Origin: an uncultured Planctomycetia bacterium
Lineage (GTDB): Bacteria > Planctomycetota > UBA1135 > GCA-002686595
DNA: 5,527 bases
Reading direction: 5' to 3'
Assembly (NCBI GenBank): GCA_937952135.1
Contig: CALFYL010000188.1
Coordinates: forward strand, 1 to 5,527
Shown here: positions 1 to 5,527 of the stretch, piece after piece
How positions within the stretch are numbered: position 1 is the stretch's first letter
How the letters are laid out: each line of letters starts with the position of its first letter
Position numbers and translations under genes: made by a program
The notes under the pieces: generated by a model
Databases searched by the model: none
The model's input: only the letters and a program-made list of their open reading frames with translations
What the model was told of the DNA's origin: nothing

Positions 1-253
1 AGGACGAGATCTCCTGCACGATGGTCTGCGCGACGTTGCGCACGGCCTCGTTCGGGTGCGTCTGGCTCGCGAGCCCCGCCGCGCCGCGCACGCGGTCGAG
101 CGGCCGGCCGATGGCGTCGAAGCTCTCCACGACGGCCTGGAACGGGGCGTCGGCGGGCAGCGCGAGGAACGCCTCGAGCGCGGCGCGCGCTCGATCGAGG
201 CGCGCCGTCGCGTCGGCGTGGAACTTGGCGGGGTCGAGATCGGCGGTGAGCAT
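1..253 (-). CDS. M3-family oligopeptidase (thimet oligopeptidase/oligopeptidase A-like), N-terminal fragment
   Basis: Only the first 84 residues are in the window; the gene runs off the left edge, so the zinc site (HExxH in this family) is not visible. Reading from ATG at 253, the frame is open to base 2 with no stop. The fragment is all-helical. It contains an amphipathic helix (about residues 11-31, FHADATARLDRARAALEAFL), then a helix with VVESFDAIGRPLDRVRGAAG (41-60) and LASQTHPNEAVRNVAQ (61-76). The pattern 'FD..-R-x-x-G-x-A-(S)-x-x-HP-(N/D)-x-x-V-R' is characteristic of the N-terminal helical region of M3 metallopeptidases, which cytoplasmically degrade short peptides. No signal peptide is seen. 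ATG 253 is chosen because it is the only ATG, GTG or TTG in frame before the upstream stop at 332-334. No Shine-Dalgarno precedes it. The assignment is by remembered family pattern and lacks the catalytic domain, so the subfamily is undetermined. Confidence 0.72.
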   Translation of the reverse strand, partial: MLTADLDPAKFHADATARLDRARAALEAFLALPADAPFQAVVESFDAIGRPLDRVRGAAGLASQTHPNEAVRNVAQTIVQEISS

Positions 254-764
254 GGCGGAGGTTAGCGAACGAGCGCACCGATTGCGGCGCGCTCGCTGCA
301 GCCTCCCTTTGTCGGCCCGCCCGGCTCGCGTCTACAGCTCGCGAGTCGCGCGCCGCTTCGACTTCCCGCGCCGCACGCGGGCGCGACTCAGGAACCCGAA
401 CGCAAGGACTCTGACGCCCGGTTGCCTCCAGGCCGCAGCGGGAACTCGAAGCCATGCGACAGCGTGGCGTCGCCGGGAGCGGCAAGATCGCAGACCCAAC
501 CGTGCCCGGCGAGGACCTGCCCCGCGCAGCGACAAGACGCTGGAACTGTCCGGCGCGAACGGCAGCGCGATCGCTCCACTCACCGGATGCGCGAGCACCG
601 AGAGCCGGCGCCCGCCGATCGGGTCCGCCGTCAGCGCCTGGCTCGAGTCGACACGCGGGTGACGGGCCGCGCTCGAGCTCGGAGCGGCGCGCAAGACCGG
701 AGCTGCGCTCGGAAAGCGCCCGTGCTTCCGTCGCGACCTCGGCGCGCGCGATCGAGCGGACGTC
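254..764. other. 511-base stretch without a convincing gene
   Basis: This lies between the stop of the inositol-3-phosphate synthase gene and the start of the M3 peptidase gene, both on the minus strand. Several overlapping open frames exist on both strands, as expected at this GC content. Their translations are Arg/Ala/Ser/Pro-rich, show no recognisable domain and have no coherent start context. No tRNA cloverleaf, SRP, tmRNA or RNase P signature was found by eye. It must hold at least the 3' end of the INO1 transcript and probably a promoter for the peptidase gene, but I could not pick convincing -35/-10 boxes. Small hairpins are present (270-295 and 705-719), neither followed by a T-tract on the transcribed strand. 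It may be a decayed gene, a lineage-specific small RNA or plain spacer. Confidence 0.5.
270..295. repeat. Inverted repeat upstream of the M3 peptidase start
   Basis: The arms cgagcgc (270-276) and gcgctcg (289-295) are perfect complements separated by 12 bases, ending 16 bases before the ATG at 253. The position would suit an operator or a 5'-leader hairpin of the peptidase gene. A 7-base GC-rich match is not rare in DNA of this composition, so a functional role is only a possibility. Confidence 0.25.
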
Positions 765-1982
765 TCAGCGCGCGTGGCGCTCGGCGTACTCGACCAGGCG
801 CTGGAACTGCGCGTGGAAGTCGTGCGTGCCGCCGCCGATCGGCGACTTGAAGAAGCTCGCGGTGTGCTGCATTTCGCCGACTTCGCCGCGCGACTTCGCG
901 AAATCCGCGAGCAGCGCGAGGTCGATCACCAGCGGCGCCGCCAGAGCCGAGTCGCTGCCGGCCCACGTGAACTGCAACGACATCTGCGCTCCGAGGAAGC
1001 CCTCGAAGTGGATGAAGTCCCACGCGGTCTTCCAGTCGCGCAAGCTCGGCACGTAGTCGATGCCGACCTTCGTGTGGACGCTCGGATCGCCCAGCAACTG
1101 GCGCAGAGCGTCGTCCTTGGTCTTGAGCTTCGCTTCGCGGTGCAGCGGGTCGCTCAAACACTCGCCGTCGCGGTTGCCGAGCATGTTGTAGCCCTGCCAC
1201 GAGAGCACCTTGAGCCGGCGCGCGACGAACAGAGGCGCGAGCACGGTCTTCACCAGCGTTTCGCCGGTCTTCCCGTCGTTGCCGCAGTGCGGGACGCCGC
1301 GCGCGCGCGCGAGTTCGCGCAGCGCCGGCGTCGTCGCTCCGATGCTCGGCGTGAAGTTGACGAACGGATGGCCCGCGTCGAGCGCGGCGTAGGCGTAGAC
1401 CATCGACGCCGGCTGCGCGGTCTTCTCGTCCAAAGCTGCGTCGAGCGATTCGAGCGAGCGCCAGTACGCGCGTGCGTCGCGGTGCGCCTCGGTGCTCGCG
1501 ACGTTGGCGACGACCACCGTGTCGAGCTTGTTCTCGGCCGCGAACTGCGCCCAGTCGGCCTGGAGCGCGGCGATCTGCTCGCGCGGCGCAAGCGAACCGC
1601 GGCGCGCGGACTCGGGGTGCAGGTCGGCGACGCCGACGTCGTCCGCGTCGAGCACGCCGGGCTTGATGCGCGCTTCGAAGGCAGCGGCGTCGGACGAGAC
1701 CGCGGTCACCAGCTCGGCGTTCAAGATGCGGTGGCGCACGAGTTCCCCGGCGGACTGCGTCAGACCGCGCGTGCAGATGTCGTGGCCGCCGACGACGACG
1801 TCGTCGAGCGATGCGAGCGGCACGCGCGTGAACGGATCGGTCTGCGTCACCAGACCCACCGGCTCGACCAGCCCGGCGCGCAACCCCGAGAGTCCGTAGG
1901 CGACGCAGGTCGCGACCGAGCCTCGCGCGCCGACCAGCCACAGGCCGACGCGGCGCGCCGCGGGAGTGCGAGAGGCGCTCAT
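765..1982 (-). CDS. ino1: Inositol-3-phosphate synthase (myo-inositol-1-phosphate synthase), archaeal/bacterial type
   Basis: This 405-residue cytoplasmic enzyme converts D-glucose 6-phosphate to 1L-myo-inositol 1-phosphate by an NAD-dependent oxidation, aldol cyclisation and reduction. It is the committed step toward inositol lipids and inositol-based solutes. An N-terminal Rossmann segment carries GLWLVGARGSVAT (13-25), the NAD-binding glycine loop. Further family blocks are FVNFTPS (207-213), HCGNDGKTGETLVKTVLAP (232-250), WQGYNMLGNRDGECLS (262-277), DYVPSLRDWKTAWDFIHFEG (309-328), AAPLVIDLA (348-356) and FFKSPIGG (377-384). Lys238, Lys245, Lys318 and Lys379 lie in the conserved active-site blocks. 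The 'DGKTGETLVKT' form resembles the short Archaeoglobus-type enzyme rather than the ~530-residue eukaryotic one, and the length fits. A TTG three codons upstream (1991) is possible, but ATG 1982 places the Rossmann strand normally. It lies 63 bases downstream of the DUF4175-like gene, so read-through is plausible. No inositol transferase or phosphatase gene is in the window. Confidence 0.95.
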   Translation of the reverse strand: MSASRTPAARRVGLWLVGARGSVATCVAYGLSGLRAGLVEPVGLVTQTDPFTRVPLASLDDVVVGGHDICTRGLTQSAGELVRHRILNAELVTAVSSDAAAFEARIKPGVLDADDVGVADLHPESARRGSLAPREQIAALQADWAQFAAENKLDTVVVANVASTEAHRDARAYWRSLESLDAALDEKTAQPASMVYAYAALDAGHPFVNFTPSIGATTPALRELARARGVPHCGNDGKTGETLVKTVLAPLFVARRLKVLSWQGYNMLGNRDGECLSDPLHREAKLKTKDDALRQLLGDPSVHTKVGIDYVPSLRDWKTAWDFIHFEGFLGAQMSLQFTWAGSDSALAAPLVIDLALLADFAKSRGEVGEMQHTASFFKSPIGGGTHDFHAQFQRLVEYAERHAR

Positions 1983-2045
1983 CGCCAGCAACCCCGACCT
2001 GCGTCGGCGCCGCAGCCTGCGGCGATCGAGTCTGTGGCGCTCACG

Positions 2046-3116
2046 TCAGGGCCGCCCGAGCGCTTCGCGCCAAGCGGCGACCACGGAGTCGTGCTCGGGC
2101 GGCCACCAGCGACCGGCGAGGAGCGCTGCCTCGCCGCGCTCCGAAGGTGCGGGCGCGAGGATCGGGCCCGGAACAGGGACGGCGCGGGGCGCGGGACGTT
2201 CATCGGCGGGGAGTTCGCGAAGGCGTGCATCGTCGGTCGAGCCCGTCATTGTGCGCTCGCCCGGGCCGGATTGCAGCGGCGATCCCAGGTCGGCGCCCTG
2301 CGTCCGGACGCCGGAAGGCACGCCGGGGGGCGCGCCCGACGGCAGGCCGAGCCGGCGCGCGGCGGCGCGGAGCTGCTCGCGGAGCACGGCGTTCTCGGCG
2401 TTCGGGGCGTCGGCGCCGCCCTCCAGCGCCGCCATGCGGCTTTCGAGTCGATCCAGCGCACGAGCGAGTTCCCCCTCGTCGACGCGCGGACTCGCGGCGA
2501 CGCGCGCGAGCTGGGCCGCAGCGGCTTCGGCCTCGCGGCGGAGCGCTTCGCTGCCGCCGACCGCCCCGGAGCGTGAGGCATCGCGCGAGCCGTCGAGCGC
2601 CGCGCGCACGTCCCGAGCGAGCGCCACGAGCTCGGGGTCGGCGGGCGTCCGCAGTTGGGCCGCCGCGAGCCACGCCCCCACCGCGAGCGCGGGTGCGGCG
2701 AGCCAGCCGAGCGCGGGCGGAGGCGCCGCACGCGGAAGTTCGCTCGGCCGCAGCGCGTTCGCGGTGCGAGCCTCGAGCAAGCCCGCGAACGCGTGCGCGC
2801 CGCGCGAGCGAGCCTCCAAGGTCGTGAACAACGCGCCGCCGAGCTCGAGCCGCCGGTCGAGCCGCCGAGCGAACTCCGCCGCGTCGAGGTGCTGTTCGCG
2901 CCACCAGATCGAGCCCGCCAGCGTCGCGCACAGCCCCGCTGCGATCCACGCCTGCGCGCCGCGCAGCGCTGCGCCGTCGAGCTCCAGAGCGAGCGCCACC
3001 GCCGCCGCCGCGCACAGCGCCACCGACAGCGTCTGCACGGCGCGGCCCAAGCCCGTGCGCCGCCTCGCGCGCGCAACGAAACTCGCGACCGTCGTGGCTT
3101 CGGCCTGGGAGTTCAT
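2046..3116 (-). CDS. DUF4175-like three-helix membrane protein with C-terminal WWPPEH motif
   Basis: This is a predicted inner-membrane protein of 356 residues and unknown function. Two hydrophobic helices form an N-terminal hairpin (about 26-46 and 54-72). An amphipathic segment follows, LDAAEFARRLDRRLELGGAL (77-96), continuing into FTTLEA (97-102), and a third membrane helix lies at about 135-153. This resembles the start of DUF4175-family proteins, where two helices precede a '(A)xxxDxxLxLxxxLxTAxE' segment. The remainder is soluble: helical, coiled-coil-prone stretches (160-176, 189-208, 213-256), a Pro/Gly-rich and probably disordered linker (257-330), and a terminal motif GRWWPPEHDSVVAAW (335-349). 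Similar '(W/V)PPxxxxxV' tails end planctomycetal membrane proteins of BatA-type clusters, as I recall. At 356 residues it is much shorter than classical DUF4175 proteins. A longer start at 3212 would overlap the upstream gene and add a non-hydrophobic tail; ATG 3116 leaves 28 bases after the upstream stop and is preferred. Probably co-transcribed with the YdjY gene. Confidence 0.7.
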   Translation of the reverse strand: MNSQAEATTVASFVARARRRTGLGRAVQTLSVALCAAAAVALALELDGAALRGAQAWIAAGLCATLAGSIWWREQHLDAAEFARRLDRRLELGGALFTTLEARSRGAHAFAGLLEARTANALRPSELPRAAPPPALGWLAAPALAVGAWLAAAQLRTPADPELVALARDVRAALDGSRDASRSGAVGGSEALRREAEAAAAQLARVAASPRVDEGELARALDRLESRMAALEGGADAPNAENAVLREQLRAAARRLGLPSGAPPGVPSGVRTQGADLGSPLQSGPGERTMTGSTDDARLRELPADERPAPRAVPVPGPILAPAPSERGEAALLAGRWWPPEHDSVVAAWREALGRP

Positions 3117-3144
3117 CTTCGGCGCCGAGGCTCCCGAGCGCGCT

Positions 3145-4002
3145 TCAGCGCCCTCCGCCGCCGTCGGCCGCGAGGTCGGGCAGCCGCGCGCGAACGTGCG
3201 GCGCCACTCCACTCAAGCGCTCGCGCGCGAGGAACATCGTCAGCTTCGATCCGCGCTCGGGCGTCAGCCACGCGTTGAGCATCCAGATGCTCTGCTCGAC
3301 GCACTCTTCGCGCGCGCCGGTCAGCAGCGTGAAGCCTTCGCGGAAGAACGCGACGTTGATCAAGTTGCGGTAGACGTCCGCGGCGAACACCGTGTCTTCG
3401 GGCGGGCTCTTCGGCGTGCGCGGCACCTGGCTCGAGCCGAGGTAGACCCACGGCGAGCGGCCCATCGCCTGGCCCGACGCCAGGTTCCGGATCAGGTCCT
3501 CGACGCGGTAGAAGAACTCTTCCTCTCCGTCGCGCCACCCGACGTAGATGTAGAAGCCGTCGCCGCTCGGCACGCGGACCTCGTACGGGCTCACGCCGGC
3601 CTGCAACTCTTCCTGGCTCGGCAGCGGATCCTTGCGGGTCCAGTCCGCGTTGCGGCCCGGCGTGACGCCGAGCGCGAGGAGCGCGACGTTGAGCACGCTC
3701 GGAGCGACGGTCGTGGTGAAGGCCGACTCGTGCGAGGCGCCGGCGGCGCCGACCAGCAGGTACTCGAGCAGGTCCTCGCGCACCGCGACCTCGACTTCGA
3801 ACGCGCAGTAGCCGTGCGCGAGGTCCAACTCGACCGCTTGCTCGGCGAGGCGCGACTGAAGTTCGAGCTCCGCGGGGCTCAGCTCGCGCGGCGCGCCGTC
3901 CTGGGCCGGCGCCGTGCGCTGCGGACGAGGCGAAGCGAACGACGCGACCGCGCCGCAGAACGCGAGGCCGAACGCGAGCGCGAGGATCAGGAGCTTGTGC
4001 AT
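3145..4002 (-). CDS. Secreted YdjY-domain protein
   Basis: This is a 285-residue exported protein of unknown biochemical function. The N-terminus MHKLLILALAFGLAFCGAVA plus SFAS is a Sec signal peptide with likely cleavage after Ala23. Cys16 is not a lipobox cysteine because Phe precedes it. Residues about 60-225 match the YdjY domain order: a short beta segment ending in LLEYLLVG (78-85), the hallmark ASHESAFTTTVAPSVLNVAL (89-108) then LALGVTPG (109-116), EVRVPSGDGFYIYVGW (141-156), the strand FFYRVEDLIRN (163-173), and SPWVYLGS (183-190) with FAADVYRNLINVAFF (206-220). The HES motif and the 'W-V-x-x-GS' block are the strongest signatures. The C-terminus (about 221-285) adds a helix with LLTGAREECVEQSIWMLNAW (226-245) and a Gly/Arg tail, which I do not recognise. 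Cys66, Cys234 and Cys16 are the only cysteines. Such proteins are abundant in Planctomycetota and often sit in predicted envelope loci, consistent with the membrane-protein gene 28 bases downstream. No Shine-Dalgarno is seen before ATG 4002. Confidence 0.82.
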   Translation of the reverse strand: MHKLLILALAFGLAFCGAVASFASPRPQRTAPAQDGAPRELSPAELELQSRLAEQAVELDLAHGYCAFEVEVAVREDLLEYLLVGAAGASHESAFTTTVAPSVLNVALLALGVTPGRNADWTRKDPLPSQEELQAGVSPYEVRVPSGDGFYIYVGWRDGEEEFFYRVEDLIRNLASGQAMGRSPWVYLGSSQVPRTPKSPPEDTVFAADVYRNLINVAFFREGFTLLTGAREECVEQSIWMLNAWLTPERGSKLTMFLARERLSGVAPHVRARLPDLAADGGGGR

Positions 4003-4042
4003 GGTGGCTTCGGAGCGCCGCTCAACCCGTGGAGAACGCAGG

Positions 4043-4054
4043 GCGCGGCCGCGC
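4043..4054. repeat. 12-base perfect palindrome
   Basis: The sequence gcgcggccgcgc is its own reverse complement with no spacer. It lies 41 bases upstream of the YdjY-domain gene start and 26 bases transcription-downstream of the larger hairpin. In DNA this rich in G and C such a palindrome could arise by chance, but its co-location with a second, longer inverted repeat in a short spacer makes a binding site or structured leader possible. Confidence 0.35.
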
Positions 4055-4080
4055 GGTTCAGCGGCGGCGCCGGCTTCGTC

Positions 4081-4122
4081 GGGTGAACACGCCGGCGGAC
4101 GCGTCCGCGCCCGTGTTCGCCC
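4081..4122 (-). promoter_or_regulatory. Long imperfect inverted repeat (hairpin) after thyX; operator, attenuator or rho-type terminator candidate
   Basis: The core arms are 4085-4101 and 4102-4118, matching at 14 of 17 positions. The outer block gaacacg/cgtgttc and the inner block gcggacg/cgtccgc are perfect, separated by a 3-base internal mismatch. Three further G-C pairs extend it outward (4081-4083 with 4120-4122) across one T/G mismatch. In the thyX-to-YdjY transcript it would fold into a long GC-rich stem starting about 25 bases after the thyX stop. No U-tract follows, which argues against a standard intrinsic terminator. A mixed-composition 42-base palindrome is less easily explained by base composition than the plain GC repeats nearby. 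Its function is inferred from position only. Confidence 0.5.
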
Positions 4123-4146
4123 TCCTGCTCGCTCTCCCGCCCCACT

Positions 4147-4944
4147 TCACGCCCGCGCGAGCAGGCTTTCGCGCGTCACGCCGACGCGGCCGAGGTCGTC
4201 CTTCACGAGCTCGAACACCGCTTCCGCGTAGCGCCGGATCTCGAACTGCGCGTCGGGCTCGAGGCGCTGTTCGAGGAAGTGGATCACCCCCTGCAGCGAG
4301 ACCGTCCAGTAGGCCTGCGAGTACAGGTTCTGCGGCAGCATCATGCGCGCGATCTCTTTCGCGACGCCGCGCGCGATGCGCTCCTGGTAGAGCTCGAAAG
4401 CGCGCTCGCACTCGCGGAGCATCAGCGTGCGCTCGCCGGCATGGTCGAAGTCCCCGGGCAGGTCGACCGAGGCCTGCTTGTTGCCGTGCGGCGGGTTCGC
4501 GCGCATCACCTGCGGCACGTAGAACTCCGCGGCCCACTGCACGTAGCGGCCCGAGATCTCGTTCCAGGAGCAGCCCTTGTCGGTGTCGAAGAACGTGTCG
4601 AACACCTCCAGGCTGACCGACTCGCCCGCGACGTCGTACTCGCGCCAGCCGCTGCCGATCTGGTACTTGAACGCCTGGCGGAAGACGAACAGCGGCGCCT
4701 TCCAATGGAAGGTGTAGTACGAGTGGCGGTACGGCGAAGTGTGGCCGTGCGCCCACAGGAAACTCGCGAGCTTGCGGTCGCCTTCGTCGAAGGCGGTCTT
4801 CTGCTTGTCGTAGCTGATGCGCGCCGCGTTGACGACCTTCAGCGCGGGATCCTGCTGCATCCGGTCGACGAGGGCGACGAAGCCGGTGCTGTCGCCGAGC
4901 GTCGCGACGGCGCCTTCGGGCATCGAGAGTTTGGTGGCGGCCAT
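4147..4944 (-). CDS. thyX: Flavin-dependent thymidylate synthase ThyX with atypical, interrupted signature motif
   Basis: ThyX methylates dUMP to dTMP using methylene-tetrahydrofolate, NADPH and FAD, and acts as a homotetramer in the cytoplasm. This protein has 265 residues (classical ~220-250). Family blocks in order are VVNAARISY (37-45), HGHTSPYRHSYYTFHWKAPL (66-85) and FVFRQAFKYQIG (86-97). Then comes SWNEISGRYVQW (126-137), IARMMLPQNLYSQAYWTVSL (198-217), FLEQRLEPDAQFEIRRYA (223-240) and a C-terminal helix. Arg200 and Arg227 align with Arg147 and Arg174 of the Thermotoga enzyme as I recall it, with identical 27-residue spacing. The signature RHRxxSxNExSxRY is altered: RHR is Lys93-Tyr94-Gln95, and 28 extra residues (98-125) lie before SxNExSxRY, which is intact (126-134). 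About ten further residues are extra between 134 and 200. The frame is unbroken and the insertion has the same G/C-ending codons as its surroundings. ATG 4942-4944 is chosen as the first ATG with correct family spacing; no Shine-Dalgarno is visible. Confidence 0.93.
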   Translation of the reverse strand: MAATKLSMPEGAVATLGDSTGFVALVDRMQQDPALKVVNAARISYDKQKTAFDEGDRKLASFLWAHGHTSPYRHSYYTFHWKAPLFVFRQAFKYQIGSGWREYDVAGESVSLEVFDTFFDTDKGCSWNEISGRYVQWAAEFYVPQVMRANPPHGNKQASVDLPGDFDHAGERTLMLRECERAFELYQERIARGVAKEIARMMLPQNLYSQAYWTVSLQGVIHFLEQRLEPDAQFEIRRYAEAVFELVKDDLGRVGVTRESLLARA

Positions 4945-5020
4945 GAGGACGAGAAGCGGAGGTCGAGAGCGGGGGCGAATCCCGCGGAGAACGGGCTTCG
5001 GGCGGCGCGGCGCAGTGTAC

Positions 5021-5527
5021 CTACTTGAGTGCGCCCAAACGCGCGCGGAGTTCGTCGTCGAGCTTCGCTAGAGCCTCCGCCGCAGCAGCGGATCGCGCCG
5101 CGTGGAGCGCGGCCTTCTCGCGCTCCGCACGCGCGGACTTTTCGTGGCCGCGCGCCAGCGCATCGCGGGCGCGGGACTGGTGGAGCGCCGAGGCGAGCCG
5201 CGCGACTCCGTCGATGCGCGCCGCCGGTTCGAAGCCGCCGAACGCTCGCTCGAAGCGGCGCAGATGGACGCGCCGCGCTCGAACTTCGTCGAGCAGGCGT
5301 TCGGCGAGGTTCGCGCAGGCCGGCCAATCGCGCGCCTGCTCCGCTGCGAGCAGCCTGCGGCGCTGGATCTCGAAGGCGCGCGCGCCGCGCGCTTCGCTGT
5401 CAGGCTCGCCGAGCAGGGCGATCCAGCTCGCGGCGAGCAATTCGCGGCCGGTCTCGAGCTCCCCTTCCTCGCACGCCGCTGCTCCGAGCGCTTCGAGCAC
5501 GCTCGCATCCCAGCGCCGCCAGCGCTC
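5021..5527 (-). CDS. Unrecognised all-helical protein, C-terminal part (5' end beyond the window)
   Basis: The frame is open from the stop codon TAG at 5021-5023 to the right edge, giving at least 168 residues. An internal GTG at 5500 could be a start, but the frame continues upstream without a stop (ERWRRWDAS precedes it), so a start outside the window is more likely. The sequence is Ala/Arg/Leu/Glu-rich and predicted entirely helical. The first part, with LETGRELLAASWIALLG and ACANLAERLLDEVRARRVHL, resembles helix pairs of TPR-type solenoids. The last ~50 residues (RDALARGHEKSARAEREKAA, then KLDDELRARLGALK) form a charged, coiled-coil-prone tail. No signal peptide, membrane segment or catalytic motif is visible. 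Similarity to TPR is only a pattern impression. It ends 76 bases before the thyX start, so the two could be co-transcribed. Confidence 0.6.
   Translation of the reverse strand, partial: ERWRRWDASVLEALGAAACEEGELETGRELLAASWIALLGEPDSEARGARAFEIQRRRLLAAEQARDWPACANLAERLLDEVRARRVHLRRFERAFGGFEPAARIDGVARLASALHQSRARDALARGHEKSARAEREKAALHAARSAAAAEALAKLDDELRARLGALK

Larger units (their letters stand above)
4003..4146. other. Intergenic spacer between thyX and the YdjY gene, rich in inverted repeats
   Basis: This 144-base spacer is the longest non-coding interval among the four genes from thyX to ino1. It holds the long imperfect palindrome at 4081-4122 and a second perfect palindrome at 4043-4054. Downstream of the large hairpin on the transcribed strand there is no T-rich tract, so it is not a classical intrinsic terminator. 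It is the natural place for the promoter or leader of the YdjY and DUF4175-like pair. I could not identify -35/-10 boxes with confidence. Confidence 0.5.

Noticed and set aside
390..420. tRNA-like T-arm (ttcgggttcc on the minus strand)
   Set aside because: No matching acceptor, D or anticodon arms could be built around it.
332..694. Possible 120-residue minus-strand gene in the long gap
   Set aside because: The product is Arg/Ser/Ala-rich without recognisable motif, overlaps equally poor frames, and has no supporting start context. Treated as chance.
705..719. Small hairpin (gcgct/agcgc) as a terminator for ino1
   Set aside because: The stem is only 5 base pairs and no T-tract follows on the transcribed strand.
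774..2576. 600-codon open frame on the plus strand
   Set aside because: It lies opposite the well-supported inositol-3-phosphate synthase. Its product is dominated by Arg, Ala, Val and Glu with no family pattern; stops are rare by chance at this GC content.
1966..4086. 706-codon open frame on the plus strand
   Set aside because: It is antisense to the DUF4175-like and YdjY genes, whose products have clear membrane helices, a signal peptide and domain motifs. The plus-strand translation is an Arg/Ala/Ser-rich low-complexity product, as expected opposite high-GC genes.
4570..4653. Intein or mobile insertion inside thyX
   Set aside because: Twenty-eight residues is far too short for an intein, there are no splice-junction residues at both ends and no flanking target duplication; codon use matches the rest of the gene.
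4969..4985. Small hairpin (gcggg/cccgc) in the thyX leader
   Set aside because: A five-base GC stem with a 7-base loop is expected by chance at this composition; no other regulatory feature supports it.
4279..5028. 249-codon open frame on the plus strand
   Set aside because: Antisense to ThyX, whose conserved blocks fix the coding strand and frame.

Overview
This window is very GC-rich DNA (roughly 70% by eye), and every gene I can support lies on the minus strand, so transcription runs from right to left. No ribosomal or marker gene is present, so taxonomy is inferred. The best hint is a secreted YdjY-domain protein followed by a small DUF4175-like membrane protein, a combination typical of Planctomycetota. 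The GC content, G/C-ending codons and lack of clear Shine-Dalgarno sequences at all five visible starts fit a high-GC planctomycete or a similar uncultured lineage. I see no integrase, transposase, CRISPR array, tRNA or rRNA.

Layout in transcription order: (1) 5527-5021, the C-terminal part of an unrecognised, entirely helical protein that runs off the right edge; (2) 4944-4147, a flavin-dependent thymidylate synthase (ThyX) with an unusual signature region; (3) a 144-base spacer holding a long inverted repeat and a 12-base GC palindrome; (4) 4002-3145, a secreted YdjY-domain protein; (5) 3116-2046, a three-helix DUF4175-like membrane protein only 28 bases downstream; (6) 1982-765, an archaeal-type inositol-3-phosphate synthase; (7) a 511-base stretch with no convincing gene; (8) 253 to the left edge, the N-terminal 84 residues of an M3-family oligopeptidase.

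Thymidylate synthesis (ThyX) and inositol phosphate synthesis (INO1) are ordinary housekeeping or lipid-precursor functions. The YdjY and DUF4175-like pair is probably co-transcribed and acts at or outside the cytoplasmic membrane. The genes do not form one obvious pathway.

The item most worth a second look is ThyX. Its FAD/dUMP-binding signature has Lys-Tyr-Gln where Arg-His-Arg is normal, and a 28-residue in-frame insertion splits the motif. The rest of the fold and the catalytic-region residues align well. I did not find evidence for a new multi-gene system.
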